From JAAZGD01 sp964383845 (lineage in GTDB: Bacteria; Bacillota; Clostridia; Peptostreptococcales; Anaerovoracaceae), in the NCBI GenBank assembly GCA_964383845.1, contig CAYLIF010000008.1, positions 1 to 52,925 of the forward strand: 52,925 nucleotides of DNA, in the 5' to 3' direction. Below the pieces are notes generated by a model. That model was not told the DNA's origin. It ran no database searches and saw only the letters and a list, made by a program, of their open reading frames with translations. Positions 34,117 to 41,765 of this stretch are shown in pieces. A program made the position numbers and the translations under genes. How positions within the stretch are numbered: position 1 is the first letter of the stretch; every line of letters starts with the position of its first letter.

Positions 34117-35769
34117 ATGAATAGAATTCACCCCAAAATAGCAGAATTACTCTCTAATAGAGGAATAACAGATACCGAAGAATATCTAGAATTGGTATCA
34201 GACAAACCTCAAAAAACTTATGATCCATTTCTTCTCTATCAAATGAGAGAAGGAGTGGATTTTGTGTTATCTGCTATTAAAGACCAAAAGAGAATATGCA
34301 TTTACGGCGATTACGACGTAGATGGTATTACTTCTATTGTTATTTTGCTTACAATTCTGTCTCCTTTAACCGATAATCTAGAATACTATATACCATCCCG
34401 TTTCGAAGAAGGTTACGGTCTTAATAAAGATGCTTTAAAAAAGCTCAAAGTAAGTGGAGTAGATGTGATCATAACTGTTGATTTAGGCAGTGTAGCAGTA
34501 GAAGAAATTAGATATGCAAAAGAGATTGGTTTAGAAATATTAGTAACTGACCACCACAGTATCAATGATAATAAAGCTGAATGTTTGATGATTAATCCAA
34601 AACAAAAGGAGTGTAATTATCCATTTAAAGATTTGGCAGGATGTGGAGTAGCCTATAAATTGGCTCAAGGAATTCAACGTGAAGCGAATTTGCCTAAGAG
34701 TTTAATAAATGAGGTTTTAGACGTACTTGCTCTTGGGACTATCGGAGATATAGTTCCCTTGTTAGATGAAAATCGTACATTTGCGAAATATGGAATTAAT
34801 AAAATAAATAATACAACACGTTTGGGTCTGTCAAAATTAATCGCAGCTAATTCTCTTAAGAAGGGTTACATTAATTCAGAAGAAATTTCATTTGCTTTGG
34901 TACCTCATTTAAACGCGGCAGGACGAATGAAAGATGCTGAAATAGCTTTAAAAATATTGATAGATAAAGATGATGCCTCTCTAGAAAAGGGAGTTGAAAA
35001 TCTAGTGGTTCATAATAGAGAAAGAAGGAGGCTGCAAGATGAAGCTGCTTCCCAATTAACAAAAAAAGCATTGGAAGAAAATGCTGAAGACCTATTCTAT
35101 CTTCTTTATTCTGAAGAGATACATGAAGGGATAGCGGGTATTGTTGCTGGAAAACTGAAAGATTTTTTTGGAAAGCCTGTAGCAATTCTCACACCAAGTA
35201 AAGAAGGACTTAAAGGTACAGCAAGAAGCATAAAAAAAATCAATCTTTATGATATACTAAAAACTCAAGAAGACAAACTTATAAGGTTTGGTGGCCACGC
35301 TATGGCTTGTGGATTTTCTATTAAAAATAGTGAGTTTGAGAATTTGAAATTATCTTTAAACCAAGCAATTAAATACAGATTGTTAGAAGATCCTGACCTT
35401 TTCCATAATGTTCAAAGAGGTGATATTGAAATGGATCCTGGTGAAATAGATTCTGAATTCTGTGAAGAGTTATGGAGCCTTGCTCCTTTTGGGAGCGGAT
35501 GGACAAAACCCCTAATAATTTTAAGGGGAGTTTCTCTTTCAAATGTAAATTTTGTGGGATCCGAAAAACAACATTTAAGGTTTAAAATCCAAGGAAAAGA
35601 TGGAAGCTTCTTAAAAGGGATCTGTTTTAATAAGGGAAAAGAATACAAAGAATGGATAAACAGTCCTGGAAAAGTCACTATATACGGTACTCCAAACACT
35701 TCTGTTTACAGAGGCGTTGAAAGTGTCCAAATAACAGTAGTTGTCATAGAGAGGGAGGGGATTAGATGA
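34117..35769 (+). CDS. recJ: single-stranded-DNA-specific exonuclease RecJ
   Basis: 5'-3' ssDNA exonuclease of the DHH family used in recombination and repair. The 550-residue protein has motif I YGDYDVDGITSI (about 65-76), ITVDLGSVAVEEI, motif III VTDHHSIND (about 145-153), motif IV LALGTIGDIVPL, and the DHHA1 part with RFGGHAMACGFSI (about 388-400), then a C-terminal OB-type domain. Motif III is a normal DHH. Length is a little shorter than E. coli RecJ. It lies between the M23 hydrolase and the S41 protease; the latter overlaps it by four bases. AAGGA precedes the ATG. Confidence 0.95.
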   Translation: MNRIHPKIAELLSNRGITDTEEYLELVSDKPQKTYDPFLLYQMREGVDFVLSAIKDQKRICIYGDYDVDGITSIVILLTILSPLTDNLEYYIPSRFEEGYGLNKDALKKLKVSGVDVIITVDLGSVAVEEIRYAKEIGLEILVTDHHSINDNKAECLMINPKQKECNYPFKDLAGCGVAYKLAQGIQREANLPKSLINEVLDVLALGTIGDIVPLLDENRTFAKYGINKINNTTRLGLSKLIAANSLKKGYINSEEISFALVPHLNAAGRMKDAEIALKILIDKDDASLEKGVENLVVHNRERRRLQDEAASQLTKKALEENAEDLFYLLYSEEIHEGIAGIVAGKLKDFFGKPVAILTPSKEGLKGTARSIKKINLYDILKTQEDKLIRFGGHAMACGFSIKNSEFENLKLSLNQAIKYRLLEDPDLFHNVQRGDIEMDPGEIDSEFCEELWSLAPFGSGWTKPLIILRGVSLSNVNFVGSEKQHLRFKIQGKDGSFLKGICFNKGKEYKEWINSPGKVTIYGTPNTSVYRGVESVQITVVVIEREGIR

Positions 35770-36944
35770 TTGCTATAAGAAAGAAAAAATTTGCCCTACT
35801 GATAATGGTTGCAGTCATAGTGGGATTTGTTATAGCTGGCGGTGTTGCTACAGCTCTATTAATAGGTAATGGTTCAGTAATCCTTACAGGCAGCCAATAC
35901 GAAAACATGAAATACATGACAGAAAAGTATAAGAAAACGGAGCAGCTCTTCAGTACAATTCAAAATAAATATTATCAGGCCGTTGATGATGACCCCTTAT
36001 TGGAAGGAATCTATAAAGGTCTACTCTCTGGATTAAAAGATCCCTATTCTGAATATCTCACTGCTGGAGAATATGAAGACCTTATGGTTAGTACAATGGG
36101 TGAATTCGAAGGTATAGGGGTTACTATCACAGCGGACAGTAATGGTAACATTGTTGTAGTAAGCACTTTAGAAGGTACACCCGCTGAACAGGCAGGCCTA
36201 AAAACGGGAGATGTTATTACAATGGTAGACAAAGAACCTTTCACTGGGGCCCAATTATCAAAGGCTGCTGGGGCAATGCGGGGCGAAAAAGGAACAAATG
36301 TTACGATTACTTACTGGAGAGGCGGTGTTACTACAGACATTGTTTTGACTCGTGCTAAAATAATTGACAAATCAGTATATTTAAAAATGCTAACTGAAGA
36401 TGTTGCGTATATCAGAATCACACAATTCGAAAAAAATACAGGTAAAGATTTCGAATTGACCTTAAATAAGTTGGAAGATTCGGGTGTTAAAGGAATGATT
36501 ATCGATCTAAGAAATAATGGGGGAGGACTCATAGATGCAGGTATTAAAATAGCCGACATGTTGCTTGGAGAAGGAACCATCACCTATCTTGAGAACAATA
36601 AAAAGGAACGTACATATTATAACTCTGAGGAGTCCGCTACGGAAATTCCATATATTTTATTGATTAATGAAGGAACAGCCAGCACCTCTGAGATTCTTGC
36701 TGCAGCCATACTAGACAATGCAGGTGGGACTGTTATTGGAAGCAAGAGTTTTGGAAAAGGAGTGGTACAAAGTGTTGAAATGCTTCCTGATGGAGACGCT
36801 ATTAAACTTACGATTATGCAGTACTATTCTCCAAAGGGAAAGATTATTCATGGAAAAGGTGTTACTCCTGAGATAATTATAGAAAATATTGAAGATTCCA
36901 ATATAGATGAGCCCCTAGAAAAGGCAGTACAACTACTACAGTAG
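35766..36944 (+). CDS. S41 family carboxyl-terminal processing protease (CtpA/B-like)
   Basis: A 392-residue membrane-anchored protease. Residues 10-33 form a signal anchor (FALLIMVAVIVGFVIAGGV); a PDZ domain spans about 105-185 (GIGVTI...GLKTGDVITMVD), and the S41 core about 200-375 with IIDLRNNGGG, the catalytic Ser in NEGTASTSEILAAA (about 303-316) and the Lys in SKSFGKGVVQ (about 331-340). It cleaves extracytoplasmic proteins near their C-termini. Such proteases often sit by ftsEX/hydrolase genes and may trim those hydrolases, though this is inference. GGAGGGG and an ATGA overlap with recJ support the start. Confidence 0.93.
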   Translation: MIAIRKKKFALLIMVAVIVGFVIAGGVATALLIGNGSVILTGSQYENMKYMTEKYKKTEQLFSTIQNKYYQAVDDDPLLEGIYKGLLSGLKDPYSEYLTAGEYEDLMVSTMGEFEGIGVTITADSNGNIVVVSTLEGTPAEQAGLKTGDVITMVDKEPFTGAQLSKAAGAMRGEKGTNVTITYWRGGVTTDIVLTRAKIIDKSVYLKMLTEDVAYIRITQFEKNTGKDFELTLNKLEDSGVKGMIIDLRNNGGGLIDAGIKIADMLLGEGTITYLENNKKERTYYNSEESATEIPYILLINEGTASTSEILAAAILDNAGGTVIGSKSFGKGVVQSVEMLPDGDAIKLTIMQYYSPKGKIIHGKGVTPEIIIENIEDSNIDEPLEKAVQLLQ

Positions 36945-36960
36945 CAAACACTTACAATAG

Positions 36961-36975
36961 GTTGACGATATCAAC
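36961..36975 (+). promoter_or_regulatory. inverted repeat overlapping the yerC -35 (candidate operator)
   Basis: GTTGA-N5-TCAAC, a perfect 5-bp inverted repeat whose left arm contains most of the -35 box. Position suggests a repressor site, possibly for the YerC-type regulator itself. Confidence 0.4.
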
Positions 36976-36990
36976 GGGTCAGCATATAAT
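36962..36990 (+). promoter_or_regulatory. promoter of yerC
   Basis: TTGACG (36962-36967), exactly 17 bp, TATAAT (36985-36990). Predicted start near 36997, leader about 33 bases. Confidence 0.8.
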
Positions 36991-37029
36991 TACTGTAATG
37001 TGTTAAAGTATTTGAAAGGAGCGTTTCAA

Positions 37030-37344
37030 ATGACTTATGATTCGAAGTTCAAACGAAGTGATATTGATGAATTATTTAAAGCGATTTTATTGTTGGAAGA
37101 TGAAGAGGATTGCTATCGATTTTTTGAAGATATTTGTACCATCAATGAAATTCACGCAATTTCTCAAAGATGGCAGGTGGCAAAGCTGTTGGCTGACAAA
37201 AAAACCTATAGCGAAATAGAAGAAATTACCAAGGCCTCAACTGCAACAATTAGTCGTATCAACAAATGCTTGGTATATGGTGCCGAAGGTTATCAAAGGA
37301 TTTTAGCTAGGATGAAAGAAAAGGAAAATGAAGGTAAGGAATAA
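37030..37344 (+). CDS. TrpR-like regulator, YerC/YecD family
   Basis: A 104-residue helical DNA-binding protein of the TrpR superfamily. The helix-turn-helix lies about residues 55-85: AISQRWQVAKLLADKKTYSE followed by EITKASTATISRINKCL. The N-terminal part SKFKRSDIDELFKAILLL with LEDEEDCYRFFEDICT is the family hallmark. YerC proteins are not tryptophan repressors; their ligand is unknown. ATG 37030 is chosen because AAAGGAG lies nine bases upstream; the GTG 10 codons earlier has none. It has its own promoter with an overlapping inverted repeat and its own terminator, so it is a single-gene unit, suited to autoregulation. Confidence 0.9.
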   Translation: MTYDSKFKRSDIDELFKAILLLEDEEDCYRFFEDICTINEIHAISQRWQVAKLLADKKTYSEIEEITKASTATISRINKCLVYGAEGYQRILARMKEKENEGKE

Positions 37345-37353
37345 TTTTAATAG

Positions 37354-37390
37354 CCTCTTCCCGAAAAAAGGGGAGAGGTTTTATTTTTTT
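37354..37390 (+). terminator. rho-independent terminator after yerC
   Basis: CCTCTTCCC (37354-37362) pairs with GGGGAGAGG (37370-37378, one G-T pair), A-rich loop, then a long T-run to 37390. Confidence 0.88.
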
Positions 37391-37391
37391 A

Positions 37392-37400
37392 TGATATAAT
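37392..37400 (+). promoter_or_regulatory. extended -10 of the phosphopantetheinyl transferase operon
   Basis: TGA followed by TATAAT (37395-37400), directly after the terminator T-run. The -35 region falls in the terminator stem and is poor, so activity would depend on the extended -10. Confidence 0.45.
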
Positions 37401-37437
37401 ATTAATGTTTGCTAATCCCTTATATCTAAGGAGAGAA

Positions 37438-37929
37438 ATGGTAATCTATTCATATAAAGGGAATTACAAAGATAAAAAGGATGCTTTATTCGAAAAAGCT
37501 TGGGACTTAGAGAGTCTTGGAAAACCCCTTCCCTCTATCATGCGAGATGATAAAGGGAAGCCCTTTTTTGATGATAATTCTTGCTATTTCTCTATCAGCC
37601 ATTCTCGAGAATACTGGGTTTGTGTATTTTCCAAAAACCAAGTAGGTATAGATATTCAATATCGAAAAAGTTTCGGAAATGAACTTCTTATAGCACGACG
37701 ATTTTTCTCCAATGAAGATGCTTTAATGGTTGAAAGTAAAGGTACCGATAGCTTTTATGAATTATGGACTAGAAGAGAGGCTTTAGGTAAATTTTTAGGC
37801 ACGGGATTTTTTATACCACATCAAATAGAACATTTCTATATAATAAAAGACTTCACTATTGAAGAAAGATATCAAGGTGCTATTGCAATGGAAAAGGAAG
37901 AAGAGATATGGATCAAGACAATCAATTAA
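37438..37929 (+). CDS. 4'-phosphopantetheinyl transferase superfamily protein
   Basis: Transfers phosphopantetheine from CoA to carrier proteins. The 163-residue protein is shorter than Sfp (about 224) and near AcpS/short-Sfp size. Motifs: FSISHSREYWVCVFS (about 50-64), VGIDIQYR with the Mg2+ Asp (about 69-76), and WTRREALGKFLGTG (about 114-127), where RE replaces the usual KE of WxxKEA, keeping the Glu. Start chosen at ATG 37438, which has AAGGAG four to five bases upstream; an ATG 11 codons earlier sits too close to the -10 box. No synthase gene is nearby, so the target is unknown. It overlaps the transporter gene by 22 bases. Confidence 0.82.
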   Translation: MVIYSYKGNYKDKKDALFEKAWDLESLGKPLPSIMRDDKGKPFFDDNSCYFSISHSREYWVCVFSKNQVGIDIQYRKSFGNELLIARRFFSNEDALMVESKGTDSFYELWTRREALGKFLGTGFFIPHQIEHFYIIKDFTIEERYQGAIAMEKEEEIWIKTIN

Positions 37930-38816
37930 AAAAAGCTTATCTTGCAGCAGTGATTTTTTCAGTGGCTGTAGGATTTTCATTTTTAGGTGTTAAGACCTGT
38001 ATACCCCTAGCCTCTACACTGCAAATTTTAGTGTGGAGATATAATTGGGCAGCAATTGTAATGGGAATTCTTATCATATTGGGGATAGCTAAATTGGACT
38101 TAAAAGGTAAGCCCAAGAAAAAACTGGTTCTGACTGCCGGTTTCTATATAGGATTTATGGTTTTGCAAACCATAGGACTTATTTTCTCAACATCTGTTGA
38201 AAGTGGGATAATTTTTGCTATTATTCCAATTTTATCACGAATTATAGCTGGAATTTTTTTGGGTGAAAAGTCTACATGGATACAAAATATTTCAGTGATG
38301 ATATCAATATCAGCTCTGATTTTGATGATAATATTAGGAGCTTCTGAAGTAGAAACTAGCCTATTAGGAATAATAATTCTATTTTTTAGCAGCCTATCTA
38401 TGGCTATTAGCAACGTATTTATGCGTTACGTCAGAGCTATTTATAAACCTGTTGAAATCACAACCTATATTTGTTTTATGGGAGTGGTAGTTTTTAATCT
38501 AGCATTTTTAGCTTCTGGAGAAGCAGCTACTTATTTTGAGCCCCTTGTACATACTGAATTCATTGTTGCCACTTTTTATTTGGGCACAGCATGTATAGTT
38601 CTTTCTGCCCAACTAATGGCATTTATGCTTCGACATATGCCTGCAATAAATGCAACTATATTTGGTAATCTTTCTACCGCAATCTCTATAGTGGCTGGGG
38701 TGGTTTTTTTACAGGAAACACTAAAATACTATCATATTATCTGCAGCCTACTAATCATAATTGGAGTCATCGGAGTAAGTTTGCCGAAAATAAAAAGATT
38801 GAGAAGGGATCACTAA
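37908..38816 (+). CDS. EamA/DMT family transporter
   Basis: A 302-residue protein with ten predicted helices in two EamA repeats (about 8-140 and 150-295), typical of drug/metabolite transporters. Helix 1 is YLAAVIFSVAVGFSFLGVKT; the second repeat ends VAGVVFLQETLKYYHIICSL, where the Glu is the usual EamA feature. A cytoplasmic C-terminus is basic (KIKRLRRDH). The substrate cannot be inferred. The start lies in the end of the preceding gene with GGAAGAAGAG upstream, and the MBL gene begins directly after its stop codon, so the three genes form an operon. Confidence 0.88.
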   Translation: MDQDNQLKKAYLAAVIFSVAVGFSFLGVKTCIPLASTLQILVWRYNWAAIVMGILIILGIAKLDLKGKPKKKLVLTAGFYIGFMVLQTIGLIFSTSVESGIIFAIIPILSRIIAGIFLGEKSTWIQNISVMISISALILMIILGASEVETSLLGIIILFFSSLSMAISNVFMRYVRAIYKPVEITTYICFMGVVVFNLAFLASGEAATYFEPLVHTEFIVATFYLGTACIVLSAQLMAFMLRHMPAINATIFGNLSTAISIVAGVVFLQETLKYYHIICSLLIIIGVIGVSLPKIKRLRRDH

Positions 38817-39644
38817 ATGAAAATAATATTTTTATCAGAAAACAAAACAGATAGACCACCCTATATGGGAGAGCACGGCCTTTCGATTTATATTGAAACT
38901 CCAGGCCATAAACTTCTTTTTGATGCAGGAGCATCTAATCTTTTCTTAAACCACGCCAACTATAAAAAAATCGATTTATCTTTAGTTGATCATGTTATTG
39001 TTAGCCACGGACATTATGACCACACTGCTGGTTTACCTGATTTTATAAAAATAAATAAAGCTGCCTCTATTCATATTCACCCAGAAGGATTTCATGAAGT
39101 ATATGGCGAAGAGAATGGCGTACTAGACCATGATCCTTGTTCTATTTTATGGACAGAAAAACAAGGAGGACTTCTAGAACCTCGAATTTCATTAAGCAAA
39201 GAACCTGTTTTTATTAATGAAGATATAGTAATATCTGGAGAAATTCCTGAGGAATATGGAAATGAATCTTTGGAAGACTTCTATATTAAGAATAAGGATG
39301 GTAGCTATATAAAAGATAATATGGCCCACGAACAATTTCTTATGATACGAGAGAATAGAAAGTTGTATTTATTCTTTGGATGTAGCCATAAAGGAGTTTT
39401 TCCAGCATTGAGATATGCAAGGGATTTCTTCCCTCTTGAAGAAATTGAGCTACTGGTTGCAGGAATGCATTTGTATAATTCGGACATAGAGCATGTGGAC
39501 TCAATTATAAAAGAACTACAGACCTTTAATATTCAAAACTTAATGCCGGTTCACTGTACAGGTATTCACGCTATCGCTAGAATGAAAGAAATGGATCACG
39601 AGAGAGTTATTATAGCTACGGTAGGGGATGAATATGAGTTTTAG
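38817..39644 (+). CDS. metallo-beta-lactamase fold hydrolase (COG1237-like)
   Basis: A 275-residue MBL-fold protein. The zinc motif is VSHGHYDHTAGL (about 62-73), with further ligands expected in FFGCSHKGVF (about 187-196) and the C-terminal MPVHCTGIHA (about 242-251). The N-terminus EHGLSIYIETPGHKLLFDAG matches the group around archaeal RFA-P synthase (COG1237), which is widespread in anaerobes with mostly unknown substrates. Its ATG follows the transporter stop without a gap, and it overlaps tcdA by 11 bases. Confidence 0.85.
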   Translation: MKIIFLSENKTDRPPYMGEHGLSIYIETPGHKLLFDAGASNLFLNHANYKKIDLSLVDHVIVSHGHYDHTAGLPDFIKINKAASIHIHPEGFHEVYGEENGVLDHDPCSILWTEKQGGLLEPRISLSKEPVFINEDIVISGEIPEEYGNESLEDFYIKNKDGSYIKDNMAHEQFLMIRENRKLYLFFGCSHKGVFPALRYARDFFPLEEIELLVAGMHLYNSDIEHVDSIIKELQTFNIQNLMPVHCTGIHAIARMKEMDHERVIIATVGDEYEF

Positions 39645-40329
39645 AGGTTTTGATCGTACAAAACGGATGGTGGGGGAAGAAGGTATAAAGCGTTTAAACC
39701 AAGCTAAAGTACTTATATTTGGTTTGGGTGGTGTGGGAGGGGCAGCTGTAGAGGCTCTTGCACGAAGTGGAATAGGAACTCTTGGAATCGTAGATGGAGA
39801 TGAAGTTGAAATAACAAATCTGAATCGTCAGGTTGTTGCACTTAACTCAACAATTGGAATTTCCAAAGTTGATGTGATGAAATCTCGTGTCTTAGATATA
39901 TATCCCCAAGCAAAAGTTAATGCATATAATAAATTCTATTCAACAGAAAATTATTCTGAATTTCCATTGGATGAATATGATTATGTTGTAGATGCAATTG
40001 ATATGTTAGCCTCTAAGATTCATTTGATTGCAAGATGCGAAAGTCTAAATATTCCTATTTTCTGCAGTATGGGTATGGGAAACAAATGGGACCCCACTCT
40101 TCTTGAGGTAGATGATATATATAAAACAAGCATTTGTCCCCTTGCAAAAGTGCTTCGCAGGGAACTAAAAGAACTCGGAGTTGAAAAATGCAAGGTTGTT
40201 TATTCAAAGGAACCTACTTTTAGGTTAAGACCCCCTGGAAGTACTTCTTTTGTTCCACCAGTGGCAGGAATGATTTTAGCTTCATTGGTTGTTCGAGATA
40301 TATTAGGAGGGCTAGTCCATGAAGGGTAA
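39634..40329 (+). CDS. tcdA: tRNA threonylcarbamoyladenosine dehydratase
   Basis: E1-like (ThiF/MoeB fold) enzyme that cyclises t6A at position 37 of ANN-decoding tRNAs to ct6A using ATP. The 231-residue protein starts SFRGFDRTKRMVGEEGI and has the nucleotide loop IFGLGGVGGAAVEALAR (about 28-44), VDGDEVEITNLNRQ (about 53-66), YVVDAIDMLASK, and FCSMGMGNKWDP. The C-terminal KEPTFRLRPPGSTSF and PVAGMILASLVVRDI are typical. Start set at ATG 39634 because GGGG (39624-39627) is six bases from it and abuts the alternative ATG at 39628. Confidence 0.92.
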   Translation: MSFRGFDRTKRMVGEEGIKRLNQAKVLIFGLGGVGGAAVEALARSGIGTLGIVDGDEVEITNLNRQVVALNSTIGISKVDVMKSRVLDIYPQAKVNAYNKFYSTENYSEFPLDEYDYVVDAIDMLASKIHLIARCESLNIPIFCSMGMGNKWDPTLLEVDDIYKTSICPLAKVLRRELKELGVEKCKVVYSKEPTFRLRPPGSTSFVPPVAGMILASLVVRDILGGLVHEG

Positions 40330-40810
40330 AGAGTTAGCTATAAAATACTTGAGCTTTAGACCAAGAACTGTATGGGAGATGCGGAAGTATTTAATCGAAA
40401 AAGAGCAAAAACCAGAGGACATACAAACAATAATTCAAGAATTACTTGAATTAGGTTACTTGGATGATGAGAAATACGCCCAAGAATATATTTTATACGG
40501 TAGAACGAAAAACCGAGGGCAAATACGGATTGTTAAAGAACTTAATGATAAAGGAATCGGATCTGCTATTTCAGAAGCTGCTCTTGAAATTATTCGTGCT
40601 GATGAAATATCAGAGAATGGTAAGGCATATTCTGAAAGAGAACGAGCTGAGGAATTGGTATTAAATCTGGCCAAAAATCAAGAGATTAATGACAAACTTT
40701 TAAGAAAAGCTGCACGCAAATTGGTAACATTGGGATATGATAGTGATGTAATATATGGGGTGATAGGTGTCTTAATGACACTGGGGAGTGAAAATAATGG
40801 GAGCGATTAA
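40319..40810 (+). CDS. recX: RecX family regulatory protein
   Basis: A 163-residue, mostly helical protein of the RecX family, which binds RecA filaments and limits recombination. Visible family features are the repeated three-helix units: AIKYLSFRPRTVWEMRKYL with ELGYLDDEKYAQEYI, then GRTKNRGQIRIVKELNDKG, and a C-terminal LRKAARKLVTLGYDSDVI. It overlaps tcdA by 11 bases (AGGAGGG upstream) and the Smr gene by 14. No recA is in this window. Confidence 0.88.
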   Translation: MKGKELAIKYLSFRPRTVWEMRKYLIEKEQKPEDIQTIIQELLELGYLDDEKYAQEYILYGRTKNRGQIRIVKELNDKGIGSAISEAALEIIRADEISENGKAYSERERAEELVLNLAKNQEINDKLLRKAARKLVTLGYDSDVIYGVIGVLMTLGSENNGSD

Positions 40811-41144
40811 GGTTAAAGAAGTAAATCTAGAAAGAGGGAGCCCTACTGTTCCCCAGGCAATGTCAAAAATGGTTAACGAACTAGCCACTGCAAAGGGCGG
40901 AGGGTATAGGAGTATAATTCTAATCCATGGTTATGGGTCATCTGGAACTGGAGGTGCTATAAAGCCGGCGGTTATAAATAAACTAAAAGAACCTATGCTA
41001 TCGGGAGTAGTAAAGAGCTTCGTAAATGGATCAAACTGGGATCAAAAGAAAAAAGAATTTATTGAAGAATGCTCCCAGCTTAGAGAGTATGAAAATCGGA
41101 TTCAGCAAAATCCAGGTGTCACAGTTGTAATTTTAAAAGGTTAA
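40797..41144 (+). CDS. small Smr-domain protein
   Basis: A 115-residue protein with an Smr (small MutS-related) domain: IKVKEVNLERGSPTVPQAMS in the place of the usual LDLHG strand-helix, and IILIHGYGSSGTGGAIKPAV (about 43-62), which carries the HGxG motif, then VKSFVNGSNWDQ and VTVVILKG at the end. The LDxH motif is not conserved (VNLER), so nuclease activity is doubtful. Start at ATG 40797, where GGGGAG is eight bases upstream, rather than the overlapping GTG at 40788. It is the last gene of the tcdA-recX-smr block. Confidence 0.82.
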   Translation: MGAIKVKEVNLERGSPTVPQAMSKMVNELATAKGGGYRSIILIHGYGSSGTGGAIKPAVINKLKEPMLSGVVKSFVNGSNWDQKKKEFIEECSQLREYENRIQQNPGVTVVILKG

Positions 41145-41170
41145 TATGTATGCACCATATTGCGTACATA
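41145..41170 (+). promoter_or_regulatory. inverted repeat, candidate operator upstream of the small-ORF/WYL operon
   Basis: TATGTATGC (41145-41153) pairs with GCGTACATA (41162-41170; one G-T pair in RNA) around 8 bases. No T-run follows, so it is not a terminator. A candidate extended -10, TGG-TAGTAT (41176-41184), lies just downstream, which puts the repeat over the -35 region. Confidence 0.45.
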
Positions 41171-41215
41171 CATCATGGTAGTATCTCCTTAGTAAAGATA
41201 AAGGAGGGAGCAACC

Positions 41216-41305
41216 ATGTTTGTTATAAGTTGGGGATTAATGATGATAGGGATTGGATTACTGTGTTATCTTTGGAATGATGAATTAAAAGAAGAGGAGA
41301 ACTAA
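41216..41305 (+). CDS. 29-aa single-helix membrane peptide
   Basis: A very short gene: ATG at 41216, stop TAA at 41303-41305. The peptide starts MFVISWGLMMIGIGLLCYLW (one hydrophobic helix) and ends with a strongly acidic tail, NDELKEEEN. An optimal ribosome site (AAGGAGGGAG, AGGAGG eight bases before the ATG) supports real translation. Stop and next start are two bases apart, so it is coupled to the helical protein downstream and the WYL regulator. I know no family for it. Confidence 0.6.
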   Translation: MFVISWGLMMIGIGLLCYLWNDELKEEEN

Positions 41306-41307
41306 CA

Positions 41308-41754
41308 ATGGCAAAAAACAATAATTTAAGAGATGGACTTGAACACTTTTATGGAGACATTGTGGAGGATTATAAAGCGGCTCAAGACAAAGTAATGACA
41401 GAATCGCGAATGAGCAGCATATTTAAAAAATCAAATTATTCTGCTCGAATAGCAGATTTTGCTAAGGTTAAAAAAAGTGCAATTAAATTCAATGTAAAAG
41501 CTGATGATGAGCATACTGATTTAGAAAAGGATTTACTAGATGCTTTAAATAGAAGCATAGAAGTTCTAAAAGGCACATGTGATACACAAATTACTTTACA
41601 ACAAACACTTAAAGCAAAAGCTGACAAAGAGCGCAAAGTAACAATGAAGGAATATTCTAAAGTCATGAACGATGTTCGAAATTCCCATGAAAATTTACAA
41701 AAAAGTCTTCATAATTTGGATATTTTCTATAGCGACTGGTTGGAGCTACAGTAG
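41308..41754 (+). CDS. helical, charged protein of unknown function
   Basis: A 148-residue protein rich in Lys, Asp, Glu and Ser, predicted to be almost wholly helical, with a coiled-coil-like centre (LEKDLLDALNRSIEVLKG, about 72-89) and a C-terminal stretch ending YSDWLELQ. No signal peptide, membrane segment or catalytic motif is visible and I recognise no family. AGAGGAG precedes the ATG. Its stop codon overlaps the ribosome site of the WYL regulator gene and it starts two bases after the 29-aa peptide gene, so the three form one unit behind the inverted repeat at 41145. Confidence 0.6.
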   Translation: MAKNNNLRDGLEHFYGDIVEDYKAAQDKVMTESRMSSIFKKSNYSARIADFAKVKKSAIKFNVKADDEHTDLEKDLLDALNRSIEVLKGTCDTQITLQQTLKAKADKERKVTMKEYSKVMNDVRNSHENLQKSLHNLDIFYSDWLELQ

Positions 41755-41765
41755 GAGGTGGATTT

